Below, piece by piece: positions 20,155 through 30,051 of a stretch of DNA of 64,000 bases. Made by a program: the position numbers and the translations under genes. This DNA comes from Aliicoccus persicus. Its GTDB lineage: Bacteria; Bacillota; Bacilli; Staphylococcales; Salinicoccaceae. The stretch is taken from positions 80,082 through 144,081 of the forward strand of contig NZ_FOIT01000005.1 in the NCBI RefSeq assembly GCF_900110815.1. Reading direction: 5' to 3'. How positions within the stretch are numbered: position 1 is the stretch's first letter; each line of letters starts with the position of its first letter. The notes below the pieces were generated by a model that made no database searches, was not told the origin of the DNA, and saw only the letters and a program-made list of their open reading frames with translations.

Positions 20155-21627
20155 ATGGATATCAATCATTTATCATTAGAAACATTAGCAGAAAAAATAA
20201 AGTCTAAAGATATAAAACCATCAGAAGTCGTGGAAGCATATCTTGAACGTATTAAAACGATAGATCCGGAGATTGGCTCATTTTTACTTGTCAATGAAGA
20301 AGAAGCACTGAGAAACGCGAGAGAATTAGATGAGCGTCAAGCAGCTGATGATATGGAAGGCGAATTATTCGGTATACCGATGGGAATAAAAGACAACATC
20401 GTCACAAAAGACGTTGTTACAACAGCCGCGAGTCGTATGCTTGAAGACTTCGTACCGATTTATGATGCGACAGTTATGGAAAAATTGTATAAGGAAAATC
20501 CAGTTCTTCTCGGAAAACTGAACTTAGATGAGTTTGCAATGGGTGGATCGAACGAAAACTCTTACTTCAAAGAAGTTAAAAACCCATGGAATACGAAAAA
20601 GGTGCCAGGTGGTTCATCGGGTGGCTCTGCAGCAGCAGTTGCAGCTGGATTCGTACCATTTGCGCTCGGTAGTGATACAGGCGGTTCAATTCGACAGCCT
20701 GCTTCATATTGTGGGATTGTTGGAATGAAACCCACTTATGGACGAGTATCACGCTATGGCTTGATCGCTTTTGCCTCAAGTTTAGATTGCATTGGTCCGA
20801 TGACACGCAATGTCAGAGATAATGCAAAGATTTTAGAAATTATAGCGGGCTCAAACTTAAAAGATTCAACGACGATGCCTGATGTTTCTAGTGACTTTTT
20901 ATCTACAATCGATAGAGACATCAAGGGCATGAAAATTGCGATTCCAAAAGAATTCGTCGATGGTGCAACGGATGAGGTGAAATCTTCGATTCTAAAAGCG
21001 AAAGAAGTATATGAATCGTTAGGTGCAGTCGTTGAAGAAGTTTCACTTAAGAAAACGAAATATATCGTCAGTGCATACTTCATCATCTCTTCAAGTGAGG
21101 CGAGTGCAAACTTAGCACGCTTCGATGGTATTCGTTACGGTTATCAAGCAGAAGGTGTCGATAACTTAGAAGACTTGTATCGTAAAACACGTTCTGAAGG
21201 ATTTGGTTCTGAAGTGAAACGTCGTATTTTACTCGGAACATTCGTTTTAAGTGCGGGACACTTTGATGCACATTACTTACGCGCACAAAAATTAAGAACG
21301 ATCATTACACAAGATATGAATGAAGTTTTATCTGAATATGATTTAATCATGGGGCCGACAACTCCGTCTGTTGCTTATGATTTAGGTAGTAAACTCGACA
21401 ATCCGTTAGACATGTATTTAGATGATGTATTAACGGCGTCTTCGAACTTAACTGGAATGCCTGCAATTTCAATTCCGGCTGGTTTAAATAAAGAAGGTAT
21501 GCCGATTGGATTACAGTTGATTGGTAAGCACTTCGATGAAGCAACAATTTATAATGCAGCGTATCAGTTTGAGAAAAAAGTTAACTTACATGAAGCACTT
21601 AAAGCATTAAGTTTGGAGGGGAAATAA
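20155..21627 (+). CDS. gatA: Asp-tRNA(Asn)/Glu-tRNA(Gln) amidotransferase subunit A
   Basis: A 490-residue amidase-signature enzyme that hydrolyses glutamine and releases ammonia for GatB. The Lys-Ser-Ser catalytic triad is visible as K79 ([10 protein letters not shown]), S154 ([15 protein letters not shown]) and S178 ([13 protein letters not shown]). Length and termini match the family. AAGGAG precedes the ATG; it sits 11 bp after gatC and directly abuts gatB. Confidence 0.97.
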   Translation: MDINHLSLETLAEKIKSKDIKPSEVVEAYLERIKTIDPEIGSFLLVNEEEALRNARELDERQAADDMEGELFGIPMGIKDNIVTKDVVTTAASRMLEDFVPIYDATVMEKLYKENPVLLGKLNLDEFAMGGSNENSYFKEVKNPWNTKKVPGGSSGGSAAAVAAGFVPFALGSDTGGSIRQPASYCGIVGMKPTYGRVSRYGLIAFASSLDCIGPMTRNVRDNAKILEIIAGSNLKDSTTMPDVSSDFLSTIDRDIKGMKIAIPKEFVDGATDEVKSSILKAKEVYESLGAVVEEVSLKKTKYIVSAYFIISSSEASANLARFDGIRYGYQAEGVDNLEDLYRKTRSEGFGSEVKRRILLGTFVLSAGHFDAHYLRAQKLRTIITQDMNEVLSEYDLIMGPTTPSVAYDLGSKLDNPLDMYLDDVLTASSNLTGMPAISIPAGLNKEGMPIGLQLIGKHFDEATIYNAAYQFEKKVNLHEALKALSLEGK

Positions 21628-23058
21628 ATGCACTTTGAATCTGTGATTGGGCTTGAAGTCCACGTTGAATTAAAAACAAAATCCAAAATGTATAGTAGTG
21701 CACCTAATGAATTCGGTGCAGCACCTAACTCCAACTTAAATGCAGTCGACCTCGGTTATCCAGGAACATTACCTGTTGTAAACCGTGAAGCGGTGGAGTT
21801 TGGAATGCGTGCAGCGATGGCGTTGAACATGGAAATTGCGGATGTTACATCATTTGACCGTAAAAACTATTACTATCCAGATAATCCAAAAGCGTATCAG
21901 ATTACTCAAGATCGGGAACCGATTGGACGTAATGGATGGCTTGAAATAGAAATAAATGGTGAGAAAAAACGCATCGGTATTACGCGTTTACACTTGGAAG
22001 AAGATGCAGGTAAATCATCTCACTATAGCGACCACTCATTGGTAGATTTAAATCGCCAAGGCACACCGCTTGTAGAGATTGTTTCAGAGCCAGATATCAG
22101 ATCATCAGAAGAGGCGTATCTTTATCTAGAAAAGTTAAAATCGATCATTCAGTATACGGGCGTATCTGATGTGAAGATGGAAGAAGGGTCGTTGCGTTGT
22201 GATGCGAACTTATCACTGAGACCCGTCGGTCGTGCAGCATTTGGTACAAAAACGGAGATTAAAAACTTGAACTCGTTTAACTTTGTGCGAAAAGGATTAG
22301 ACTATGAAGCGCTTAGACAAGAAAAAGTATATCTTTCAGGCGGAAAAGTTCAACAAGAAACACGTCGCTATGATGAAAAGACGGGTGAAACAATATTGAT
22401 GCGTGTAAAAGAAGGTTCGGATGATTATCGTTATTTCCCTGAGCCTGATTTAGTCGCAATTCATATTGGTGAGTCATGGAAAGAAGCAATTCGTAAATCC
22501 TTACCAGTACTGCCGGATGAATTGTATGAACGATATATTAATGCGTATCAGTTACCGGTAGCAGATGCACGCCAGATCACTTTAAATAAAGAACAGGCAG
22601 ATTTCTTAAATGAAATGGTAGAAACACATCAGACAGATGCGAAGTTATCAGCAAACTGGCTGATGGGTGAAGTGACAGGTACGCTTAGAAAAGAACGTAA
22701 AGAACTTGGAGAGACTGGTTTAACGCCGAAGAATTTAGGTGAAATGATTCAGCTCATTGAAGATGGTACCATTTCGAGTAAGCAGGCGAAAAAAGTGTTC
22801 ATGAAGTTGTTCAAAGCGGGTGGAGAAGCACGTCAAGTTGTGAAGGATTTAGGGTTAGAGCAGCTTTCTGATCCGAAGCTATTGCTGGAGATTGTTACTC
22901 GAATCTTAGATAACAACGCACAGTCGATTGAAGACTATAAAAATGGTAAAGACCGTGCAGTCGGATTCTTGGTCGGCCAAATCATGAAAGAAACGAAAGG
23001 CCAAGCGAATCCAAAGATGGTAAATGAGATTTTGCTAGAAGAGATTAATAAGAGATAA
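21628..23058 (+). CDS. gatB: Asp-tRNA(Asn)/Glu-tRNA(Gln) amidotransferase subunit B
   Basis: A 476-residue kinase/transamidase subunit that activates the misacylated tRNA and adds ammonia. Signatures: [16 protein letters not shown] at the N-terminus, the [17 protein letters not shown] block, [30 protein letters not shown], and the C-terminal tail domain (YqeY-like helical region, [12 protein letters not shown]). The ATG follows the gatA stop without spacing; GGAGGGG lies in the end of gatA. A terminator follows. Confidence 0.97.
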   Translation: MHFESVIGLEVHVELKTKSKMYSSAPNEFGAAPNSNLNAVDLGYPGTLPVVNREAVEFGMRAAMALNMEIADVTSFDRKNYYYPDNPKAYQITQDREPIGRNGWLEIEINGEKKRIGITRLHLEEDAGKSSHYSDHSLVDLNRQGTPLVEIVSEPDIRSSEEAYLYLEKLKSIIQYTGVSDVKMEEGSLRCDANLSLRPVGRAAFGTKTEIKNLNSFNFVRKGLDYEALRQEKVYLSGGKVQQETRRYDEKTGETILMRVKEGSDDYRYFPEPDLVAIHIGESWKEAIRKSLPVLPDELYERYINAYQLPVADARQITLNKEQADFLNEMVETHQTDAKLSANWLMGEVTGTLRKERKELGETGLTPKNLGEMIQLIEDGTISSKQAKKVFMKLFKAGGEARQVVKDLGLEQLSDPKLLLEIVTRILDNNAQSIEDYKNGKDRAVGFLVGQIMKETKGQANPKMVNEILLEEINKR

Positions 23059-23067
23059 ATGATCTGA

Positions 23068-23095
23068 AGCCGCGGCATGTTGCGTGGCTTTTTTT
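23068..23095 (+). terminator. Terminator of gatCAB
   Basis: Stem AGCCGCG/GCGTGGCT-type with one G-T pair, loop of about 7 nt, followed by seven T residues. Confidence 0.8.
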
Positions 23096-23123
23096 GTGGG
23101 AGAAAATGAGTGCGTATGGATTT

Positions 23124-23451
23124 GCGTTCCAATGAGCGTTGCTCACAGACACGCAGATGGATTTGCGTTCCAATGAGACTTGCTCATAGACACGCAGATT
23201 GATTTGCGTTTCAATGAAACTTGTTCACAGACACGCAGATTGTTTTGCGTTCCAATGAAACTCGCTCACTGACACGCAGATTGATTTACGTACCAATGAG
23301 AGTCGCTCACAGACACGCAGATTGTTTTGCGTTCCAATGAAACTTGCTCACAGACACGCAGATTGAGTTGCGTTCCAATGAGACTCGCTCACAGACACGC
23401 AGATTGATTTGCGTTGCAATGAAACTTGCTCACAGACACGCAGATTGATTT
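23124..23451. repeat. Tandem 41-bp hairpin array, 8 units (type E, array III)
   Basis: Eight units start at 23124 and every 41 bp thereafter (last at 23411), each GCGT-N5-TGAG/A-N5-CTCA-N5-ACGC plus linker AGATTGATTT. No indels. A decayed copy of another repeat (GTGCTGAGTCCTAC, as at 63.66 kb) follows at about 23455. The array lies between convergent genes and is bracketed by inward terminators at 23068-23095 and 23510-23541. Confidence 0.95.
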
Positions 23452-23509
23452 AAGGTGTGCTGAGTCCTACTTCTACTGTTCTCACCTAATTCACCCACAA
23501 ACTCCACAC

Positions 23510-23541
23510 AAAAAAATCCCCATCACAAACGCAACGGGGAC
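23510..23541 (-). terminator. Terminator of the acidic membrane protein gene
   Basis: Minus strand stem TCCCC/GGGGA around a 13-nt loop, followed by seven T residues (complement of A-run near 23510-23516). Confidence 0.75.
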
Positions 23542-23554
23542 TAAATTAAATCTC

Positions 23555-24391
23555 TTATTCAGCTAATGTTTCATAGAATGTATCCGCGACGTTATCCAAA
23601 GTCGCTTCGTTCAGCTGGTTCTCAAACAATCCTTCAGCTGTGTCGTTTAAATGGATATAGTTAAAGTCATTATCCGTGAAATACTCGTAATCATCTTCAA
23701 GTGCTTCCGACAGATTTTCATTTTCATAAATATCCGGGTCACCGATCAAGTACACGATAAACTCCTGGTTCACCAAGTCCTGATACACTTGCTCGATATT
23801 CCCGAGTGTACGGTTGTGTAAAATCTGAATATCAAAATCTGTTACTTGCATCGCATTAAACATGACGACATCGAATGAATTATCAACAAATATGCTCGAT
23901 AAGTTGAGTGAACTTGCTTCTAATGATTCACTTTCAAAATTGATGTTTTCATCATCAAACGCCTCGTTCAATCGCTCTATCAAAGCATCAGCATTAAAGT
24001 AAGGCGGGAGTTGTAAACTGATGTTTAATGTTTCACCGTTATCTACCTTTTCCTGATAAAGGGCATTCAACTCTTCATTTTGGAACGTTGTATTATATTC
24101 AACTTCTTCTTCAGATTCTTCTTCGTTCTCTGATTCTTCTTCAGATTCTTCCTCGTTCTCAGACTCATCATCTGATAGTTCTTCGTCAGGATCTGCTTCT
24201 TCGACGTCTTCTTCTGGCTCTTCTTCTAGCTCTTCATCAACTGCTTCTTCGTCTGTCTCAGTGTCCTCTACAGATTCTGAATCTTGATCTATTTCTGCTT
24301 GTTGTAGTGCTGTATCTGGTGTGAAGAAAAAGTTAAAGTATAGACCAATCAATAAAAAGGCAACCAGTACAAAAAATATAATTTGTTTCAT
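23555..24391 (-). CDS. Membrane-anchored acidic protein with low-complexity Glu/Asp region
   Basis: A 278-residue protein: hydrophobic signal anchor at about 3-25, then about 75 residues composed almost wholly of Glu, Asp and Ser (short tandem ENEEESEEE-like units), then a folded C-terminal domain of about 175 residues. That domain has alternating strands and helices (FDVVMFNAMQVTDFD, FIVYLIGDPDIY, YIHLNDTAEGLF) faintly reminiscent of SGNH-type hydrolase-like proteins, but I see no catalytic GDS or closing DxxH, so no function is claimed. ATG at 24391 follows AGGAG by 11 nt. Confidence 0.7.
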   Translation of the reverse strand: MKQIIFFVLVAFLLIGLYFNFFFTPDTALQQAEIDQDSESVEDTETDEEAVDEELEEEPEEDVEEADPDEELSDDESENEEESEEESENEEESEEEVEYNTTFQNEELNALYQEKVDNGETLNISLQLPPYFNADALIERLNEAFDDENINFESESLEASSLNLSSIFVDNSFDVVMFNAMQVTDFDIQILHNRTLGNIEQVYQDLVNQEFIVYLIGDPDIYENENLSEALEDDYEYFTDNDFNYIHLNDTAEGLFENQLNEATLDNVADTFYETLAE

Positions 24392-24496
24392 GGGTGAAAG
24401 TACTCCTAACATGGGCAAAATAATTCGCTTGATAATATGATTTAATGATATTATACATGAAACGGATTGTGTATAAAAGAAAAGCTAGGTGATTAC

Positions 24497-24856
24497 ATGA
24501 CAGCGACTAACCGTGATGATTTAAAACAGCATAGGCATGTATATTTAAGTACGTCCTTGGACTTAATTGAACACTTTGGTAATGAAATTATTGAGATTCA
24601 TCATCTTCCTGATTTTAAAGCATATAAAGTCACGGATAAGGCTGATGTGCACAGCGTTGTAATTATTAAGGAGAACATTGTATTTCAAACGTTATATGAA
24701 TCTTTATCCAATAAATATAAAAACTTAGAATTGAGAATAGAAGATCCTAAAAAGATGGTCATTCGCTTTTTGGAATGCTCATTTACAGTAGAATTGCTTT
24801 TAATCGGGCATTCTGATTTTCATGAAAATATTAGAGATGTACATCTCAGTGACTGA
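24497..24856 (+). CDS. Hypothetical protein upstream of dgkB
   Basis: A 119-residue soluble protein without signal peptide or membrane segment. It has a mixed alpha/beta pattern, a His-rich stretch (EIIEIHHLPDF) and a conserved-looking hydrophobic core (VELLLIGH). I do not recognise the family. AGGTG lies 5 nt before the ATG. The 12-bp gap to dgkB suggests the two are co-transcribed, which is its only functional clue. Confidence 0.6.
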   Translation: MTATNRDDLKQHRHVYLSTSLDLIEHFGNEIIEIHHLPDFKAYKVTDKADVHSVVIIKENIVFQTLYESLSNKYKNLELRIEDPKKMVIRFLECSFTVELLLIGHSDFHENIRDVHLSD

Positions 24857-24868
24857 TAGGAGACATAT

Positions 24869-25795
24869 ATGAAAACAGCTCGAATTATCTATAATCCCAC
24901 ATCTGGTAAAGAACAATTTAAACAATCTCTGGCGAAGGTGTTACAAAAGTTTGAAGAGGCAGGATTTATCACGAGTACGCATGCAACTACAGCACCGAAC
25001 GATGCGACGAAAGCATCAGTGGCTGCTTGTGAAATGGGGATTGAACTGCTGATTGTTGCTGGTGGTGACGGTACAGTCAGTGAAGTCATCAATGGACTCG
25101 CGCAATGTGAATCACGTCCGACACTCGGTGTTATACCGGTAGGAACGGTTAATGATTATGCGAAGGCACTTCATATTTCAGATGATATTTTTGAAGCTAT
25201 CGACACGATTATAAACGGTGTGACGGTTGAAGTGGACATTGGAAAAATGAATGACAAGTACTTTATGAATATAGCTGGTGGTGGTAAAATTACAGAGGTA
25301 TCATACGAAGCACCGAGTCGTCTTAAAGCGATTATCGGTCCGCTTGCATACTATGTAAAAGGTATCGAATTTCTACCACAGATCACATCTTCTGAAGTAA
25401 AAATTGAATACGATGGTGAAGTGTTTCAAGGAAAAATCATGTTGTTTTTAATCGGGTTAACGAACTCGATTGGTGGATTTGACAAGCTCGTCGAAGACCC
25501 CGTATTTGATAATGGCTATTTTTCATTATTCATCGTTAGAGATGCATCGCTCGTTGAACTTGCGCATTTAATGACGCTCGTTTCTAGAGGAGAACACTAT
25601 GATCATCCGAAACTTCAAATCATCCGTGCGAAAAATATTTCAGTGGAAAGTACGAATGATTCAATGCAGCTGAATTTAGATGGGGAATACGGTGGAAAAC
25701 TGCCAGCAAAGTTTGAAAATTTACAAGCATTTTTATCGATACGTGTGCCAGAAGCAGTGAAGAATGCTCATTTTAAGCGCACAATACAATCTTAA
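24869..25795 (+). CDS. dgkB: Diacylglycerol kinase
   Basis: A 308-residue soluble lipid kinase of the DgkB/YegS type that phosphorylates diacylglycerol released during lipoteichoic acid synthesis, returning it to phospholipid synthesis. The nucleotide-binding motif GGDGT is at 65-69 (LLIVAGGDGTVSEVINGL), followed by IPVGTVNDYAKAL, and the second domain with LNLDGEYGGKLP. Length matches staphylococcal DgkB, and its position before an RlmD gene is conserved there. Confidence 0.95.
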   Translation: MKTARIIYNPTSGKEQFKQSLAKVLQKFEEAGFITSTHATTAPNDATKASVAACEMGIELLIVAGGDGTVSEVINGLAQCESRPTLGVIPVGTVNDYAKALHISDDIFEAIDTIINGVTVEVDIGKMNDKYFMNIAGGGKITEVSYEAPSRLKAIIGPLAYYVKGIEFLPQITSSEVKIEYDGEVFQGKIMLFLIGLTNSIGGFDKLVEDPVFDNGYFSLFIVRDASLVELAHLMTLVSRGEHYDHPKLQIIRAKNISVESTNDSMQLNLDGEYGGKLPAKFENLQAFLSIRVPEAVKNAHFKRTIQS

Positions 25796-25822
25796 ACGTA
25801 AGCAAATATGCTTGCGTTTTTT
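25795..25822 (+). terminator. Terminator after dgkB
   Basis: Stem AACGTAAGCA/TGCTTGCGTT (one G-T pair), 4-nt loop, then TTTTTT. It lies between dgkB and the GTG start of the nucleotidase gene. Confidence 0.85.
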
Positions 25823-25840
25823 ACTTTGGAGGGAAATCAG

Positions 25841-27631
25841 GTGAAGCTGACTATATTTGCGACGACGGACGTACATGGTGCGATTTATCCGTACAACTAT
25901 TTTGATAATGAAGATAAAACGACGAGTTTGCTACATGCAGCGTCATATATTAAAGAATATCAGGCACGTCATAAAGAGGATGTCGTATTAACTATTGATA
26001 ATGGAGACTTTTTACAAGGGGATACATGGAATGATTATGATGCAGAACATCCCGATCTAGCGCTTGCACCGACGGTGGTCAATGAGATATATGATGTTGT
26101 AGGACTTGGAAACCATGAATTTAACTTTGGTTTCGATTACTTGAATCAAGTGCTATCTAAGTACAAAGCACCGATAATCAATTCGAATATTTCGTTTAAA
26201 AATTCATTGAAAGATGTCGTGAAACCGCATCACATTGTCAAAAAGAATATCAATGGCCATGTGCTAAAAATTGCTTTTGTCAGCGTCGTACCAACCCAGG
26301 TTACAAAGTGGGATCATGTGCATTTTCGCAGTGACGCGTCAATTGTCAGTCCGATGTTAGAAGCACTTAAAAAAGAAGTGCAACATGTACGTGATCAGGG
26401 TGCAGATGTTGTCATTGCACTTGCGCATACTGGTTTAAAAGTAGATGTGGATCCGTATGATGTACATGGTGAGAATCAGGCGTATTTATTTGCACAAATG
26501 TCAGAGGAATTACAAATAGATGGCATCGTGTCCGGGCATACGCATGAAGTGTTTCCATCTGATGCACTTGATTTGCGTCATGATATAACAGATGGTGTGA
26601 TTAACAATGTAGCGATTGTCCAACCCGGTGTGTCGGCCAAAAAGTTAGGGCAGCTTGATTTTGAATTGGAATTCCATGAAAACACATGGGAAATCAAGAA
26701 GCGCAGTGCGAAAGTATTAGAAGTCGATAAAATGCAACTGGACCAAGAGTTATTAGGCAAGTTCAAACCATATCACGAAGATGTGAAGGACTATCTCACA
26801 GAACCAATCACAACGCTTAAAGAAGATTGGCATACGTACTTTGCTCAAGTGTTGCCGTCCCCTGCAGTTCAAGTGTCGGGTGAAGCGGCGAAAGTATATG
26901 CGGAAAAATTGATTGAAGACGGTATAATACCGAACCTACCCGTACTATCATTCAATGCACCGACGCGTGCAGGGAGAGATGGTGCACATGACTATACTCA
27001 GATTTTAGCGGGTCCATTAACGCTATCAGATGCAATCAATCTATATAAACATGCGAATACAATTGCGATATTAAAAATTAGCGGAAAGCGATTGAGAGAG
27101 TGGCTCGAGTGGAGTGCTTCTCAATTCTTAACAGATGGTGAGCCATCACTGCTTGATTCAAATGATTCAAAAACGGGGTTCCCAAGTTATAATTTTGATA
27201 TGTTTTACGATTTAGAATACATCGTTGATATAACAAGCCCGCCAAGATACAACAGTTCTGGCGCAAAGATTTCTGATAGTCGTCGTCTTTTATCGGCAAC
27301 GTATAGAGGAGAACGTATCAAAGAGACGGATGTATTCCTTGTCGCTGCGAATAACTACCGCGCATCGAATACGCCATTGTTGCAAACACCAGACGTTGAA
27401 GTCGTCTATGAATCACATGTGCTCGTCCGCGATCTTTTGATCGACTACTTAAAGTCTGGGCGAACATTCACAAAAGCATCACCGCTGACTGTGTTACCAT
27501 CAAAAAAATACACGTTCGTATCGGCAACGAAGGCACAACAATTTATAAAAGATGAGCCAATTCGTCATATTAAAGACTTGGGCAATGGCTTCAGCGTTTA
27601 TGAGGTGGATTATGGCAATCACAAAAAATAA
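25841..27631 (+). CDS. Bifunctional metallophosphatase/5'-nucleotidase (cytoplasmic, YunD/CpdB-like)
   Basis: A 596-residue two-domain enzyme. The N-terminal calcineurin-like metallophosphatase has FATTDVHG (D10, H12), DNGDFLQGD, GLGNHEFNFG (90-97) and SGHTHE (about 230); the C-terminal 5'-nucleotidase domain follows (about 340-560). Such proteins cleave nucleotides or 2',3'-cyclic nucleotides. No signal peptide is seen, unlike secreted UshA. Start is GTG at 25841 after GGAGG; upstream in-frame ATG lies within the terminator stem. It overlaps the rlmD gene by 20 bp. Confidence 0.88.
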   Translation: MKLTIFATTDVHGAIYPYNYFDNEDKTTSLLHAASYIKEYQARHKEDVVLTIDNGDFLQGDTWNDYDAEHPDLALAPTVVNEIYDVVGLGNHEFNFGFDYLNQVLSKYKAPIINSNISFKNSLKDVVKPHHIVKKNINGHVLKIAFVSVVPTQVTKWDHVHFRSDASIVSPMLEALKKEVQHVRDQGADVVIALAHTGLKVDVDPYDVHGENQAYLFAQMSEELQIDGIVSGHTHEVFPSDALDLRHDITDGVINNVAIVQPGVSAKKLGQLDFELEFHENTWEIKKRSAKVLEVDKMQLDQELLGKFKPYHEDVKDYLTEPITTLKEDWHTYFAQVLPSPAVQVSGEAAKVYAEKLIEDGIIPNLPVLSFNAPTRAGRDGAHDYTQILAGPLTLSDAINLYKHANTIAILKISGKRLREWLEWSASQFLTDGEPSLLDSNDSKTGFPSYNFDMFYDLEYIVDITSPPRYNSSGAKISDSRRLLSATYRGERIKETDVFLVAANNYRASNTPLLQTPDVEVVYESHVLVRDLLIDYLKSGRTFTKASPLTVLPSKKYTFVSATKAQQFIKDEPIRHIKDLGNGFSVYEVDYGNHKK

Positions 27632-28967
27632 TTATTATGAAGGCACAGTTGTTGACTACACACACGAGGGGCTTGGTGTTATAAAAATCGACGGGTATCC
27701 TGTGTTTATTCAAGATGCGCTGCTCAATGAGTCCATCCGTTTTAAAGCAATCAAAGTGAACAGTAAGTTTGGCTATGGCAAGCTGATCGATATCATCAAC
27801 AAATCAGAAAACCGAATAGAACCACCGTGCCCATACTATTTTCAGTGTGGCGGCTGTCAAATTCAGTCGATGTCATATGAAGAACAACTTGAGTTTAAAC
27901 GTATCGTCGTGAAAAATAATATGCGACGATTACCAATTGACCTATTGATCCATCCGACGGTGGGAGATAATGATGGCAATTACTACCGTAATAAGTCACA
28001 AATCCCTGTGCAAATGCGTGACGGGAAACTGGAGATGGGCTTTTACAGAGAGCGCTCGCACGACTTAATCAATATCGACCATTGCCTCATCCAAAAAGAC
28101 ATTCACAATGAACTAATGTTGCGGACGAAAGAATTGATTGAAGCGGAAAATATCTCGATCTACGATGAAAAGAAACATCAAGGATTACTAAGACATGTCA
28201 TCATACGTTCATCACATGATGACGCACAAGTTCAGATCACATTCGTAACTAACGGAAAGGAAAATGTGTTCCGAAACATCACCAACACACTTGCTGCAGA
28301 GTATCCGAACATTAAAAGCATCGTACAAAACATCAACGATAGAAAAACGAATGTAATCATGGGTAGAGAAAATAAAGTACGCCATGGAGAACCATACATT
28401 GTAGACACGCTTCTAGGAAAACAGTTCAAAATCCGAACGAATAGTTTTTATCAGGTGAATCATCGTCAAACTGAAAAACTATATCAACTCGCAATTGATG
28501 CAGCCGAATTAAAAGGTGACGAAGTAATCGTTGATACGTATTGTGGAATCGGAACGATCGGCCTTTCAGTTGCGGATAAAGTAAAACAACTCATCGGTAT
28601 TGAAATCGTCGAGAGCGCGGTCCTCGATGCGCGTGAAAATGCGAAGTTAAACAATGTGGAGAATGCGACCTTTTATCAAGGTGCATCAGAAGATGTGATG
28701 AAAGAACTCGTGGTAGACGGGATTAAACCAGATGTCGTATTTGTCGATCCACCGAGAAAAGGATGCCATACAGACTTTTTGGAATGTTTAATAGAAGTAT
28801 CTCCAGAGAAAATTATCTATGTATCATGTAATCCAAGCACGCTTGCACGCGATATGAAGTACTTGATGGCGAATGGATACACAGCAAAAGAAGTCAGACC
28901 ACTGGACATGTTTCCTCAGACGAATCATGTGGAGAGCGTAGTTTTGTTGATTAAAGTACATAAATAA
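27612..28967 (+). CDS. rlmD: 23S rRNA (uracil-C5)-methyltransferase, RlmD/RumA family (first copy)
   Basis: A 451-residue iron-sulphur methyltransferase making 5-methyluridine in 23S rRNA (U747/U1939-type sites; which one is not decidable here). Order: short TRAM domain (about 5-60), [4Fe-4S] ligands C73, C79, C82 and a later Cys in IDHCLIQ, SAM motif TYCGIGTIGLSVA, DPPRKG, and the catalytic VSCNPSTLARD. ATG at 27612 follows GAGGTGG; longer frames are unlike the family. It overlaps the nucleotidase gene. A second paralogue lies 20 kb downstream. Confidence 0.92.
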   Translation: MAITKNNYYEGTVVDYTHEGLGVIKIDGYPVFIQDALLNESIRFKAIKVNSKFGYGKLIDIINKSENRIEPPCPYYFQCGGCQIQSMSYEEQLEFKRIVVKNNMRRLPIDLLIHPTVGDNDGNYYRNKSQIPVQMRDGKLEMGFYRERSHDLINIDHCLIQKDIHNELMLRTKELIEAENISIYDEKKHQGLLRHVIIRSSHDDAQVQITFVTNGKENVFRNITNTLAAEYPNIKSIVQNINDRKTNVIMGRENKVRHGEPYIVDTLLGKQFKIRTNSFYQVNHRQTEKLYQLAIDAAELKGDEVIVDTYCGIGTIGLSVADKVKQLIGIEIVESAVLDARENAKLNNVENATFYQGASEDVMKELVVDGIKPDVVFVDPPRKGCHTDFLECLIEVSPEKIIYVSCNPSTLARDMKYLMANGYTAKEVRPLDMFPQTNHVESVVLLIKVHK

Positions 28968-29117
28968 TTATTATGGATATAAGATATGTAAAGTCGATAG
29001 CCGGACTTAAGTTAAATCAGTCGGCACAGAATCCGATTACATATCTGACTCCACAGGAGTGAGATAAAATTCCGATTTTCGGAATTAAACATATTTGAAT
29101 TTGTGAGGATAGTTTAT

Positions 29118-29606
29118 ATGTCGGAAAAATGGGACGCATATGATAAAGAATTTAATATAATTGATAACATGATACTTGAAAGAGGACAAAAGATACCAAA
29201 GGATGTTTATCATTTGGTAGGCGAGATTATCGTAAAACATATAGATGGAACTTATTTACTTATGCAAAGAGATTTACGCAAGCACTTGGGTGGAATGTGG
29301 GAACTCACAGCTGGTGGTTCGGCTTTGCAGGGAGAAAATTCTTTGGAGTGTGCTATTAGAGAATTAGAAGAAGAAACAGGAATTAAGACAACAGATTTGA
29401 TTGAACTTGATAGAATTGTGCATGAAGCACACCAATCATTATATGTTGAATTTTTATATGTCGCAGATTGTAATAAGGATATAGTAAAACTTCAAAAAGA
29501 TGAAACCATTGCATATAAATGGGTAACAAGAGATGAAATATTAAATATGCAAGATAATATGGCATCATCTAGAGCATTGAGAATGATAATAGAGCAAAGG
29601 TTTTAA
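29118..29606 (+). CDS. Nudix hydrolase
   Basis: A 162-residue MutT/Nudix protein. The Nudix box G-x5-E-x7-REL-x-EE-x-GI is complete (starting GGSALQGENSLE and ending RELEEETGI), placing it among pyrophosphohydrolases of nucleoside diphosphate derivatives; substrate unknown. The preceding strand LLMQRDLRKHLGGMWELTAGG is typical of the YfcD/IPP-isomerase-like branch. ATG at 29118 follows GAGG by 9 nt. Base composition is more AT-rich than the core genes to the left, and it opens the accessory stretch. Confidence 0.85.
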   Translation: MSEKWDAYDKEFNIIDNMILERGQKIPKDVYHLVGEIIVKHIDGTYLLMQRDLRKHLGGMWELTAGGSALQGENSLECAIRELEEETGIKTTDLIELDRIVHEAHQSLYVEFLYVADCNKDIVKLQKDETIAYKWVTRDEILNMQDNMASSRALRMIIEQRF

Positions 29607-29639
29607 CACAAATCCCAGTTTGTCGAGATGATGTTAGAC

Positions 29640-29934
29640 AATGAAATTGTAATTTACGCAATAGGCATTTACCCTATTTGCCTATACGAGCAATAAGGCA
29701 ATTCAATATTGGTATCGGTTCGACATACCCATTTTAAGGCGAAAATAGGTGTTCCACCATTCCCTTGTACAGTGGGAGTTGAATAGGTTGTTCACCCACG
29801 AACCGAGCCACGTGGAGTGTGTTGTCTTGATGTCAAGGGTGGATGAATAAGAGTGATTGAAGTATTGCTAGAATGATGTTTATAGGGTTTTTCCTAAGTT
29901 TATTTTATGTTAATAAACAGGTGGAACCCTTTTT
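29640..29934 (+). ncRNA. Candidate structured non-coding RNA with its own terminator
   Basis: This 300-bp gap has no convincing reading frame but a dense series of local hairpins: ATAGGCA/TGCCTAT, GGTAT/ATACC, TCCC/GGGA, GGTT/AACC, palindrome CCACGTGG, CTTGA/TCAAG, ending in a long stem (29884-29930: AGGGTT/AACCCT, inner TTTATT/AATAAA) followed by TTTTTG, a strong terminator. It lies between a Nudix gene and an IS3 remnant. It may instead be a long 3' UTR or the scaffold RNA of a lost mobile element. I do not match it to a known RNA family. Confidence 0.4.
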
Positions 29935-30051
29935 GTTGTTGGGGTTAGAGATGATGGAAATTGGGGTTCAGTCGATGGAATGGATTTATGGTAGGAGAGT
30001 TGACAGGATAGATAATTGGGGAAATCGTGTTATTTAAGACTAATTAATATC

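Noticed and set aside
24028..24324. Leucine-rich forward frame opposite the acidic protein
   Set aside because: It is the antisense reading of a Glu/Asp-rich region, which always gives Leu/Ser-rich frames.
29640..29934. tmRNA or a tRNA-like element (GGTTCGAC present)
   Set aside because: No acceptor stem, no CCA end, no tag reading frame; the GGTTCGA match is isolated.
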